This document shows, piece after piece, positions 1-12,300 of a stretch of 22,255 bases of DNA. Source of the stretch: an uncultured euryarchaeote. GTDB taxonomy: Archaea > Thermoplasmatota > Poseidoniia > Poseidoniales > Thalassarchaeaceae. The notes below the pieces were generated by a model. The model worked only from the letters and a program-made list of their open reading frames with translations. It was not told where the DNA came from and ran no database searches. Each line of letters opens with the position of its first letter. The stretch's first letter is position 1. Position numbers and translations under genes: made by a program. Location: positions 1 through 22,255 of the forward strand of contig CALCEF010000300.1 in assembly GCA_937901365.1 (NCBI GenBank). The letters run 5' to 3'.

Positions 1-7
1 CCCCTAC

Positions 8-28
8 GGGGGGCCCGGCCCCTTTTTT
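8..28 (+). terminator. GC hairpin followed by T6
   Basis: Bases 10-15 (GGGGCC) and 17-22 (GGCCCC) are perfect reverse complements around a single base, which folds as a 4-bp or slightly longer GC stem and is followed at once by six T at 23-28. A second possible stem, CCCC-TACG-GGGG, covers 1-12. The arrangement fits transcription termination of a gene lying left of the window. The strand is inferred from the side on which the T-run lies. Confidence 0.4.
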
Positions 29-34
29 CGTTTC

Positions 35-77
35 GAGTTGAGTCTGCGATTCAACTCACCCTCACGTCTTTTTTTTT
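35..77 (+). terminator. Inverted repeat plus T9 tract
   Basis: GAGTTGA at 35-41 is the exact reverse complement of TCAACTC at 51-57, with a 9-base loop. A run of nine T follows at 69-77. T-runs are the main archaeal termination signal, so this could be a second, backup terminator behind the one at 8-28. The 11-base gap between the stem and the T-run makes it a loose fit to an intrinsic terminator. Confidence 0.4.
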
Positions 78-191
78 CAAACAGGTTTGCAGTGCAGCGT
101 TTAAATCACCAATAATTCCGTATCTAAGGGACTATTTTTTCGACGATCATTGACAATTTCCAAGCAATAATTTGGGTATATTTCAGATTGT

Positions 192-206
192 TACAAATTG
201 TTTGTA
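192..206. promoter_or_regulatory. Short perfect inverted repeat, possible operator
   Basis: TACAAA at 192-197 and TTTGTA at 201-206 form a perfect 6-bp inverted repeat with a TTG spacer in AT-rich DNA about 150 bases before the giant gene. The size suits a dimeric regulator, but no second copy was found near the other genes, so its function is unknown. Confidence 0.2.
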
Positions 207-296
207 CCAGTGATTTTTCGCGATTCCAAGGCCTCAAAAATTCCGACGCAGTTTACCGAACAGAATTGAGAAATCAAAGGGTTTGCACCCATACGG

Positions 297-302
297 TTAT
301 AT
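297..302 (+). promoter_or_regulatory. Candidate TATA box of the giant surface gene
   Basis: TTATAT at 297-302 lies 51 bases before the ATG at 354. An archaeal promoter of this kind would start transcription about 25 bases downstream, near 322-328, giving a leader of about 26-32 bases. The bases before it (ACGG) are not a good purine-rich BRE, so this is only the best-placed candidate. Confidence 0.3.
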
Positions 303-347
303 CTACGTCAAAGCGTGGCAGGGCCTGTTCATAGGACACTCTGGGGT

Positions 348-353
348 ATGTGA
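348..353 (+). promoter_or_regulatory. Start-stop element (ATG-TGA) abutting the start codon
   Basis: The leader contains ATG at 348-350, immediately followed by TGA at 351-353 and then by the giant gene's ATG at 354, all in one frame. GGGGT at 343-347 is a weak Shine-Dalgarno-like element that could serve either ATG. A ribosome starting at 348 would terminate at once on top of the real start codon. Whether this has a regulatory effect is unknown. Confidence 0.3.
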
Positions 354-3300
354 ATGGTGACAAAAGAAAACAAGAAGGTGTTGGGCGGCAGTTGGCTGTT
401 GCTCACGCTATTGATGATTGGAATGAGTTGGGCCCAAGCGGTTCCACCTGCAGATGATGCTGTATCGACCACATCGGTTGATGAAGCTGAAGAAAATAAT
501 GCGGTGGATGCGTTTGCTCTCAACGTGGAGGAATATGCAGTGGATTACACTGCGTTTGGTTACGCTGCCGAGGATGAACTCGTCGGTAGTCGAACCGCGA
601 CCTCCAAGACGTACGTGACGGACGAGGGTAAGGTTGCAATTGTAACCACAGATCCAATCCACTATCTTGATGACCAAGATGTGTGGCAAGAGATCGACCT
701 GAACATCGAATCGGAAGCAACAGGTTGGTCGGTGACTGAAAACACCTTCGACACCTACTTCGATGCAGATGTGAGAAACGGTGTGGTAATTCAAGTCGAT
801 GACAACATCGACGCCATCCGTATGGGTATGAACCCCGTCGTTGTGCAAATGGAGCGCGACGTGTCAATGCCGATGGAATACCAGCTCGACGTAACTGAAG
901 AGCCTGTGCAGTCCGCCGGCAATGTGCTGCGATATCCGATGGGTCAGGGCATTGCTCTTGACTACACGGTGACCAGCACACAGATCAAGCAGAACCTGGT
1001 CCTCCGTGACCAGCCGTTCTTCGGTCAGGAATTCACTGGCTGGCTAGGTCTGCAGGAAGAAATGCTTCTTCCACACGGATACGCTGTCTTTGATGGCACC
1101 AGTCCTCTACAAGAGGGCCAGGTCATGAAGACAAGTGAGCACTTCGAAATCCGAAACGTAGAGACTGGTGAACTGCTAGTAACAGTTCCAGCACCTCTGG
1201 TTTACGATTCCGATCCAACGGCGCTACCTGCAATTGGTGAGTATTTCATCATGCAGATCGGTTCACACGTTCAACTAACCACCACGATTGACGCTGAGTG
1301 GCTAATGGACGAGAACCGCACTTACCCGGTCATGATCGACCCAACAATCGATGTGACGGCTTCAACGACCTATTACACCTACAAGTATACCTACAACTAC
1401 GGTTGGACAACTCGCACATTCGAGCGAGCATACGCAACCACGTTCATTTCGTATACCTGCAAGGGATCTGGTAGTTCAGCAAACACTTGCACAAGTTCCT
1501 CTCGGTATTCAAACTACCAGAGAAACACAGTTCACCGATTCAACTTGGCTAACACAATGCCAAGCGGTGCAACCGTTACAGGTGTTGATTACGAGAACCA
1601 CGTCGGTCGCTACCGAACAGGTTCCCGCAGCTACGAGGTTGCAGTCCTGAAGAGCGGCTCTTCACAGAGCAGCACAATGGTTGATCCGGCAAGTTACACA
1701 TACAGTTCCGGTGTCTATCTACATCGATATTCAGCGAACTCTGCAGCATCGTCCAGCGCAACGACACTCAGTGACCCAGGTTACTACTACGGTTTCAACG
1801 CTGGAAGCATCCGTTCGATTACAATGAACTCGAACGGTGAATCCGATGTTCAAGATGCAATTGACGGCAATGGTGCAGGCACCAGTGGAAACATTCTGGG
1901 TCTCTCAGTTCGTGCATCTGGTAACTCGCCAATGTGGTATTGGTGCACTCAGAATGCATACACATACTACGGTTGCCAGAACAGTGCGGCATACAAGCCT
2001 CATCTAGAAATCACATACACTGGTGGTTCAGATACAACGGCTCCAATTGCAGAACACGCTGCATTCGATGGTAAGACCACTTACCTCGATGGTGCACGAA
2101 CAATGTACATGAGCGCAGTCGACGCTAGCGGTGTCAACACAACCGCTGCAGGTAAACCCCACCTGTACTACCGTGTTGATGGCGGCTCGTGGACTGGCGT
2201 TGGTGCAAGCACAATCGGCACCTGTGTTGCAGGTCAGACTTGCAACTTCAAGGCGACAATCCCAGGCCAGACCGCTCCGGCGACTGGCACAACGACAGTC
2301 GATTACTACTGGGCATACCGCGACTCCCCTGCTCCACCTAACGGTGGTGTATCGGGTACTACTGGCACGACCCCTGCTGGTGGAACAGGTATCCCAAGCA
2401 ACATGCAGACACACCCAAGTTCACCTTACAGCTACGAGATCGAATCGGTCGACAACGCAGCTGATGGTGACAACAAGTGGCAAGTCAAGGCAAGTGGATG
2501 GAACTCCTACTCGTATTACAGCGCACAGCGCTACTACGACTGGCAGTTGACCTACTACGAGCCAAGCCGCGAATATCACATGGAATACGACACATCCAGT
2601 TGTGGAACAGGATCTCTATCCTGCTTCAACAGTCAGGCTGTGCTCGACCTACGATATCGCCCATCGACAACCCGCGTTTGTACCTCGACATCCTGCCAAT
2701 CGAGCATGGAGAAGGTCACAATGCCAGGCCTGAGCATGAACGCTCGCAACGGTCCTGGCTCTGACGTGATTTGGTACCACGATGGTAGTTCATGGGGAAT
2801 CATGGGCTACGAGGTATCCAGTGGAAACGGCATTGAGCAGCCACAATCACAAGGCACAGTCTACACATCGTTAGACTACGGTAGCACTGATGACGGATAT
2901 GTCAAGGTTGCAATTCCTGGTGACATCACCGGTTATTTCGGTTCGTTCTCATGGAACGCAACCTACAGCCTGAACAGTGCAAACCGCAACTTGTTCTGTG
3001 TGAACACGAACAACAACCCAATTATGTTCGTGCGCTCAACCTACACAGGTTCGACATACACCAACCCATGCTACGGTACGTACTACTACTACCGCTACAA
3101 CTACGCATGGAACGGTTGGTCTAACCCAGGATACGACGGCAAGGTCGACAGCAGCTGGCAAGTCAACTCCAAGGTCAGTTCAATCAAGCCACAACCGGAC
3201 ACATTCCCACCGGAATTTGACCACCCTGGCTTCATGGACACCTATGTTGACACTGACCGAACGTTGTCGATGACGATCGGCGACGCTGGTGACCCACCAG

Positions 3301-6300
3301 TCGGTCTGAACACCAATGCAACAGACAATGGTGACGGCCTCATCGGTCCATACATGCAGTATCGTATCTACGACGCGGAAGCAGGTAGTTGGTCCGGCTG
3401 GACAACTCGAACCATGTCTCCAGACGCAGCTCGCAGTTCTTGTGAGATGGTCGCATGCACATGGTCGACAAGTATCCCTGGCACAGACCGCGGAAACACC
3501 GTCGAATACACACTACACGCTGTGGACGCGAATGGCAACTGGAACAACACCACTGCCTTCTCCTACAGCATCGGTACACCGACCAAGGTCTTCGTGATCG
3601 AGTGGCACGACATGACAGCTGGATTCAACTCCGGTTACAATGTCAACTATCAGGTTCGCCTGTATGATGTCACAAACGAAGTTGAGTTCGCGTATGATAC
3701 GGGCAGCAATGCATACTACGATTACCAGTACATTGGCTTCCAGAACCCTGGTGCCAGTATTGGTGAGATGCTGCGCAATCGTGGACCAGGTTACATTGGC
3801 GGACAAAATCCGTTTGCCAATAACTACCGAATCGCAACTGATGGTAACGCGTATGGATACGAATCGTACGCTGCAGGAATGTCTGAGTTGTTCAACTACG
3901 ACGAAGTCTTCACCGGCAGCAACAACGGTTACCCATACACCTACTACTGCACACGTTACTTCACAAGTTACCGTGGTGACTGCAGTGTTGTAATCGATAT
4001 GCCAAACGACTTCGAGTTCGAGTACTTCGGCAGCACCTTCAACGGAACGCAGGGTCACAAGATCCACGCAATCCGCCACGGTGCAATGCAGTTCAGTACC
4101 TCAAGTTCAACCAACAGTGCACAGATGATGTCCTCCTCGTGGGGAACGACCATGCCAAGCCTGCCAAACTCAGGTTCGTATGTTCGTAACATCGACTTGG
4201 CACCATGGTGGGGCTACTACGCAGCGTACTACTGCTACTACAACTCTGGTTCAGAGTGCAGTATCCGAACAAAGATGATTCCATTCGATGGAGCAGGTAT
4301 GGACGTTACAGCGGACATCACCGTACCAACGACTTGGGATATCGAGCAGAGCCCAATTCGTGTGAACCCATCCAACGGTGACTGGCTATCCGTCAGTGCA
4401 GATCTAACGATTATGCCTGGTGTTGAAGTTCAGATTGCTGAGGGTAAGGGTATGGCCTTCACAGGTGCTTGTAACAAGTTGACCATGGAAGGTAACTCGA
4501 CATCCGAACCAGATGGACCAATCACAATTACCAACATGGGCACCAACTATGCGCAGGGTCTTGCATTCACCAACGGTGGATGTGCTGCAGGCACAGATGA
4601 TCGCCACGTGTTTGAAAACGTGAACTTCGTGAACTTGACCACCGCCATCAGTGCGGGCAGCCGCAACGGCGCTGCACCACACTACAACGGCAACGTGGGC
4701 AACTTCACAATGAGTGACGTGACCTTCACAAACGTTGGAACAGCTATCAAGCACGGCAGCGGTCAAGGAACAGCCTTCGACCTGTCCGGTGTTGACATCA
4801 GCAACAGCGCAGATTCCTGTGTTGACCTGCCAGATGACGCAACGCTAACTTGGGTTGGCGGTTCGGCCACTGATTGTAACACGCACGCATACGCGGGCCA
4901 AGGTGCAGTCGTCACAGGCGATGGATCATCGGTTATGATGGAGAACGTCGACATCACTGACGCAGCCGTCAACGGTATCATCGGTGAGGCTGACAGTCTG
5001 TGGTTGTCCAACGTGACAATTGACGCAAGCAATGGCTTCTCATGGCAGCAGACCGGAACGGGTGTCGCCCAGACCGGAACTGCAAGCAGTGGTACTGATT
5101 TCTACGCATACAATGTAGACATCAACAACTACAACGCAGCCATGACTACCCACGCTACTGACAGCATCCACATTGAGGGTCTAGACAGTACTGGTGACTC
5201 AAGTGGTTACACCGTGACACCTGCTGGTGCAAGCAGCCCAGCGATTGGTGCCACTGGCTGGACCATGGACGGTCTCAGTGCTGATGGCGGCCTAACCATG
5301 GCACGCACACAGCCTGCCACCATGGACAACGTCGATCTTGGTGGTGCCATTCAACTATCTGGCACCGCACCAAGTTCAGACATGGTATCTGGTAGCACTG
5401 TTTCTGCTGAAGGAATCACCATCAATGGATGTGGTTGGAAGGTCGACATTCGCGACGTAACAATCGGTTCAGGTGGCTCCAACGGCGCTTGGATTAGTGC
5501 AAACTGTGCATCGTCTGCAAGCAGCAACGTTGTAACCGTCGCAGACGGAACAATGTCTGGTAGTTCGTCCAACAACAACTACGCGTACGCGCGCAACAGC
5601 GTGCTGACCGTGGCCGAGATGACCATGACTGGTATGACGGCCTGGGGTAGTTACGTTGCGAGCGCAGGCACCAACGGTGACATCCGCCTAATCGATGTGA
5701 ACTTCGATGGTAACGACTGTCTTGACTCCAGCAACAGCGCCGACACCTCGGCCTGCTGGGTTGAAGCAGCATCCAGTTCCGCCAAGATTTACTTCGGTGG
5801 CACTGGAACTGTCTCAGTCTATCGTTCAGGTAACAGTGGTAACGCCATGCAGCCAAACCACAATGTTGCAGCATCGGTTCACGACAGCTCAGGCACAGAA
5901 TTGTTCGAAATTGGCACCAGCGTAACTGATGCCTCTGGAGCAGCAAACGTCTGGCTAATCACGGATCTCTACGAGCGTGACAACACTGGTGCAACCAGTT
6001 CCTCGGCTACGTACACTGACCACACCCTCCGCGCAGCGGGTGGTGCAGGACAGAACGTCACGACGCCTACGGACCCATGGTACACAGCAGATCACAACCC
6101 TGATTTCCCTGGACAATCGGACCTACCTCTCGAGGTTGGAGCACACGTTTACCTCGCACTTGAGGCATTCCCGATGGACTTCGGTGGCGCAACGAAGGAC
6201 TGTTCGTTCTTCAGCACCAACGATTCGGCTTCGTCTATGAATGGATACTACACCTACACACGTCAAATCATCACCTTGTCGACAGACATGGTGTTGGACG

Positions 6301-9300
6301 GATGTAACGTTCACCTCCAGGGAACATCCCTACGAATGAACGTCACATCGGGTAGCAACCCAACCATCACTCTGCGCAACGGTGCAGAGTTGCTCATCAG
6401 TGAGTGGGATGGCGACTACGGCCACATCAAGGCCCAGTCCAGTGCTTACCCATGGTCGATGGATCTTGCAGACGGTGGTCAGTTGACCATCGATGCAGGT
6501 TCAATCCGCGACATGAACGGTGGCCTAACGGTCGGCGACGGTGGTACATTGGAGATGCGCAACGCTTCGACTGCCTTCGGTAGTCCAAACGCTGCAGCAA
6601 GCACAGCAACCGTGGATGTTGACGGCGGAACACTGATCATCAACAACGCGCAGGTTCAGAACGTCAACTCTGGTGTTGGTATCCGCCTACACAACACGGC
6701 GGCAAGCAGCCTCTCAAACGTCCTTGTCAAGAACTCGGCAGTGGGCATTGAGGTAACTGATGCAGCACCAACGATTGATGGATTCACACTAACCGACAAC
6801 ACGGTTGGTATGTCTGTTGACGGTGGCATGAGCCTACCAACACTGTTCCGCTCGACAACACTGAGTGGAGAGTCCGCTGGTTGGACCACGCACGCGATTG
6901 ACATTACTTCGTTCGCGAAGAACAACAACTACGTGCAAATCGGTGTCAACACTGTGTATGACGGTGGTAACTCGGACCCAATCTTCGGTTCGTACTACGC
7001 CAAGTACTTCATGACCACAGATCGCTGGCGAATCGCAGTCGATGACGGCAGCGGTTTGACCAACGTTACTGACTCGAGTGTGACTGGTTACTACCCATGG
7101 GGCAACAACGACCCAGCGGTAACAGCCGGAACCCACACCTACGATGGTGGTAACGGTGGTGCACCAGTTTGGGATTGCAACCTATACGGTTACCGATACA
7201 ACCCAGGCGGTTCCTACCAGTATGCGTATTACTACTACTTCATCGCTTACGGCGGTGGAGCGTACACAAGCGCAGGCAGTTACAACATGGAGCCTAACGA
7301 ATTCGGATTCCGAATGGAGAGTGCAGATGGAGTTACAGCGAACACCAACTACTACCCATACCACTTCTGGGCAAGTTACTGGCCAAGCTTCTACTATTCC
7401 GGAACATACGCTCCTCCTGAGGGCTTCAACGGAATGTGGGGCAGCTACAACGTCTGTCAAGACTACGCATATGGTCCAGTAACACCGAAGCCAGCCGGTT
7501 ACCGAATCGCTTACCCGATCGTTGACACCAGCAGCGCAAACATCGACCAAGTCGTTGTTTACGTCGACATGGTTCACTACGGTGCTGACTACTTCCAGGA
7601 CCGCCTAGACTTCACAGTCCGCGCGGCCAACTCGGTTACTGATCTATTGAACAAGGATTACAGCCGAGACTTCGGAACAGCAGACATCAGCAACGGTCAG
7701 ATTACCGGTGCAGACACTGGTATCGAAATCGGTGGCGACCGCGCATCTGGCGACTTGAGCGACATTACCATCACCGACCCGGTGAATGAGGGTGTCCTCA
7801 TCTCGGGCAGTGTTGGAGCAACCATGGACCAGATCACGGTTCAAGATGGTCGCTATGGTGTCCGAATGGGCAGCGCAGCGGGCGGTAAGTTGGCTCTAAC
7901 CAACATGGACCTCGACAACCAGTCGCAAGACGGTATCGTTCTATCCAAGGAAATGTCCCTTGAGTTGAGTGGAACCATCCAGAACGCTGGTTACTGCGGT
8001 CTCAAGGTTCTCTCATCAAACGATGCAGATTGGGCGTTCGACGGCTTGACGCTGAACAACAACGCAGTCGGTATCACGCACGATGGTTCGGGAACCCTGT
8101 TCATGTCTGACACGAACATGGTTGGAAACACCGACGATGTCACGATGAGTGGCTCCGCACAAATGGAGTATCTCGAAGGTGACATCACCGAATCGAAGGT
8201 AACGACCACTGGTCAATCGCAGTTCACCCGTCTACGTGCATTGGATGTGCAAATCACCGCTGATTCAAGCGGCGTTGATGCAGCACCAGTCAAGATATTG
8301 GACGCTGACAGCATGGTCGTGGATTCAGGAACAACTGACTCCAACGGTGACGTTAACGGTATGTCTTTCATCACATGGTCCAAGGATGCATCCGGTCTAA
8401 CGACCGCGAATCTCGCAGGCTACCAGTTGGTGACAATTGCAACCATTGCCTACACCTCTGGCTCGGAGATTGACGCACGCTATGCGATCAACACAATTTC
8501 GCTAAGCGACGCACCTGGCAACTCGGCAAACGCTGATTTGTCAACTTCAATCGACGCGCGTACGTGTTACAGTTACTCGACGACAAGCTATGACTTCCAT
8601 GCACCGTGTACTGGACTGAACTACCGAAGTTCACGCACAGTCGATGGTGTCCTTGAGATTGGTTACTACAACTCACGCAGTGACATGACCAACATGGTGA
8701 TCCAGATGGATACGCCATGGAACTATGCAGATATCGGAACTGGTGGACAATCGTTCAACGGCTCGACCATCTTCATTACTGGATGTTACAACAGTGAGGC
8801 TCGGATTTACCCGATTTATCCATACCAAGGAACCATCTACATGGATGACACAACTGTCATTGCAATGTGTGATGAATCTGGAAACAAGGGTGCAAGCAGC
8901 TTCCGTATTGGATACTCGGGCACCTACAGTTACGGTAGCTTCAAGATCAACAACACGGAATTGCTTGGATTGAAGACAATCGCAACAGGTAGTGGTTACT
9001 ACATGAACAACGGTGACCTCGAAATTACCAACAGCCTGTTGGTTCACTACGAGTCGTCCACCAACGTTCGCTCGTCTTCGATCTTCTACGATGACATGTG
9101 TATCCAGACCTCTGGATTCGATGACGTAGAAATCTCGGGCAACACGATGGTTGACTGTGGTGTTGGTGTATTCGTACCCAACAACTTCTACGCGGTATCT
9201 ACCTACTACGGTGGTAACGGCCAGAACAGACTGGATGTCAGTGACAACACAATCGTTGACTGTGTCAACCTCTGTATGTGGTTCTACATCGGTGCAAACT

Positions 9301-12300
9301 CGCACGATGCAGAGTTCAACGGCAACACGATTGAAGGCACTCCGCCACGATATGGTGTTTACAGCCAAGACAGCACATTGTTCAACGTCGAAATTGATGG
9401 TAACACAATTTCTGCTGACAACCCGGTCTACATGCGTGGTGCACGAGAGTGGACAATCACGAACAACGACATCACAGGGATCAGCAATGCCGCTAACGCA
9501 TGTGTCTATGCGCTAAACGGACATGGTGATATCAGCGGCAACACTTGCACTGATGCAGACGGTGGTATCGCAATCAGCGGTATCCGAAGTGGCAACGACG
9601 TCCACATTGAAGACAACTCGATTGGCTTCACAGCAGGTCGTCTACCCACAAGCGCTGTCGGTATCTACCTAGACAGTTGTGGATTGGATGAGGTCTTCAT
9701 GGCAAACAACGTGGTCTCGACAGTGATGAACGCTGTCAACACCGATGGCTGCACAGTAACTGACAACGGTTCAGTCTACCAAGGTCTTGGTGGCGGCGCA
9801 GGCCGTGTCCACAACGTCGACATGGACCAGAGCACCTTCACCCCATCACACCTAACCGGTGTGTGCACAGGTGACTCGGTGCGCTGGACTTCGCGCGCGT
9901 ATGGTAGCACAAACACACCACACACGACGACATCCGATGCAAACCAGGCTGAGAGCTGGGACAGTGGAACGATGAACCTCGGTTCGTCCTTCGTTCACCA
10001 GTTCACCAACGTGGGCAACTTCACCTACTACAGTACGACAGCACCGACCATGACTGGATCGGTGAATGTTGCAGACTGTTCAGGTAACAACCTACAGACA
10101 ACTGGAATCGACGTCCTCGGTGGCGGCGATGACATCACTCTGAACGGTGTTGTAGTCTCCGGATACGGTCTTGGTCTTGCCATGGAAGGTGGCGATCTGC
10201 ACATGGCAGCTGGAACCACCATCCTCGGTGACGCAACAGCTGTTGAAGTGACAGACGTCGACGTTACAGTGAACGGTGCAACAGTTGCAGCCAACGCAAC
10301 CTACGGTGTAGGTCTAGATGTTGTCTCCAGCAGTGGTAACCACGACCTTGACATGACCGGACTATCGGTCAATGCAGCGGTCGGTGTTCTTGCTGACGGC
10401 CACGAAAGCTTCCGCTGGAATGGCGGTGTTGCAATGGGCCACACGGTTCTGAAGACCATCAGTGGCGCTTCTGGAACCATCGAGAACATGTCGGGTATCT
10501 ACAACTACAACCACCCACAGTTTGGACCAATGGACATCCCACTACCGTGGGAGACAACCTACTCGTGCTATGATGCAACTCCAGGTTACGTCATGAACAA
10601 CTCGGGTAGTTGTGGTGGTGTTGCAACCCAAATCAATGCAGGTCCGTTCTCAACAGTGACCAGCATCGGTAACGGTGTACTCAACAACGGTTCGATGATC
10701 AGTCCATTCATGCCAAGCAAGTTGACTGTCGATGCAGACGCAATTGTCCACGAGGGTAACCTCCTAGACTTGACCGTCCTACACATGGGCAGCCCAGCAT
10801 CGGATGTTGGACTATACATCCGCAGCCTTGCTATGGCAACGAACCTCGCTACCGGCGAGCAAGTTGCTGTGCCTGGTGGACGTGCAGAGTATGTCAGCCC
10901 ATCGTGGCGAAGCAGCCCTGGCCGAACCATCACCGTTGACGGTATCCTTTGGGATTGGCTCGGCACAAACATGCTGAACGAAGCTGACGACATGATGCCA
11001 GGTGCAGTTGCTGTTAACGCAACCACACAGGCGCACATGCGCGTAACATGGGATTCGAACTACATGTTCGTTGCACTCGTGGGTCCAACCTTCGTGAGCA
11101 CGGACGGTCTGTTCTACCTTGACACAGCACCAGGCGGCTCAGCCACTGGTGACATGTGGCACTCACAGCACACTCTGCCAATCAAGGCAGACTACATGCT
11201 GTGGATGGAGGATCTCAACAACTGGGGTCTACGCAAGGTCATGCCAACAGGTAACTGGGTCGATGTAACATCGAGTTGCCCACAGATTACTTCGTACATC
11301 TTCATGGGTAACCCATACACGACCACTCCAGTGAGTGAGTTCCGTATCCCATGGTCCTGCCTAGGCAGCCCGACTGAGGATGTTCGCTGGATCGCTATGG
11401 TCCAGTGGGATTCACCATTCGGTCAGGATGGACAAGTTGCAGGTGTGTTCCCAGAACAGCCGTTCAACGGAACAACGACCTCCGGTCAGACCTTCGGCAC
11501 ATTCGGAAACTTCCACCTAACTGGAGGCGACCTCGCTGATGGAACACTGGACTCGCACTTGTTGCTACTACGAAGCTACGTAGGCACAGGCACCGCTCCA
11601 GGTGACCCACACGCATACCAGATTCTGGTCAAGGTCCGCAACGCGGAAGGCGACTACTGGGACTGGGACGACTCCGTCGCACCTCTGGTGATGACGACGA
11701 ACCAGGATATCACAATCGATATCATGCGAGCCAAGCCGATTATCGAGAACTTGGTAGACGTATCATACGATGAGGATTCGGGATCGCACACGATTACGCT
11801 GACCGACAAGGGAAGCGACTATCAGGATGCAGCCGGCGACCTAACGTGGTCTGTGACAGACGCTTCGACGAACTCGCACAGTTACCCGACACCGTATGAC
11901 TACACGCTGAACGGCCAGACACTGGGCATCGACACGCTCGAGAACCAGTTCGGTGGTCACCGCCTACAGTTGACGGTGACTGACAGCCACGGTCTAAGTG
12001 CAACACAGACGATGGAAGTCGGTATCTGGAACGTCAACGACGCACCAGTGATCTGTAACACGAACCGCTTCGACTGCATGCCAGTCTTCTACGATGACGG
12101 TGACGGTAACCTGAACGTCCACGATGAGAACTTCAACGGTCTCATCACCAAGGAACTCGGTGACACGTCCAACGCAACTCGCTCGTACATTGTCGACATG
12201 GCAAACGAGCAGTCGCAGACTGACTGGAACAACGAAGCAGTACCACAGGTCTACACATGGACTGAGGATGAGGGCGAGAATTGTGTGCCGTTCTCCACAG

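Larger units (their letters stand above)
1..353. other. Intergenic region and leader upstream of the giant surface gene
   Basis: No credible gene lies in these 353 bases. Seen directly: two hairpins followed by T-runs at the left end, a further T6 run at 135-140, a short perfect inverted repeat at 192-206, a TATA-like hexamer at 297-302, and an ATG-TGA pair directly before the start codon of the next gene. The left part is best read as the 3' end of an upstream transcription unit. The right part, from about 190 onward, is best read as the promoter and leader of the gene starting at 354. Confidence 0.6.

Noticed and set aside
8673..9368. Antisense open frame of 231 codons inside the giant gene
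   Set aside because: It lies wholly within a well-supported coding region, its protein has no recognisable motif and is Val/Thr-rich, as expected from the reverse complement of Asn/Thr/Gly-rich codons.
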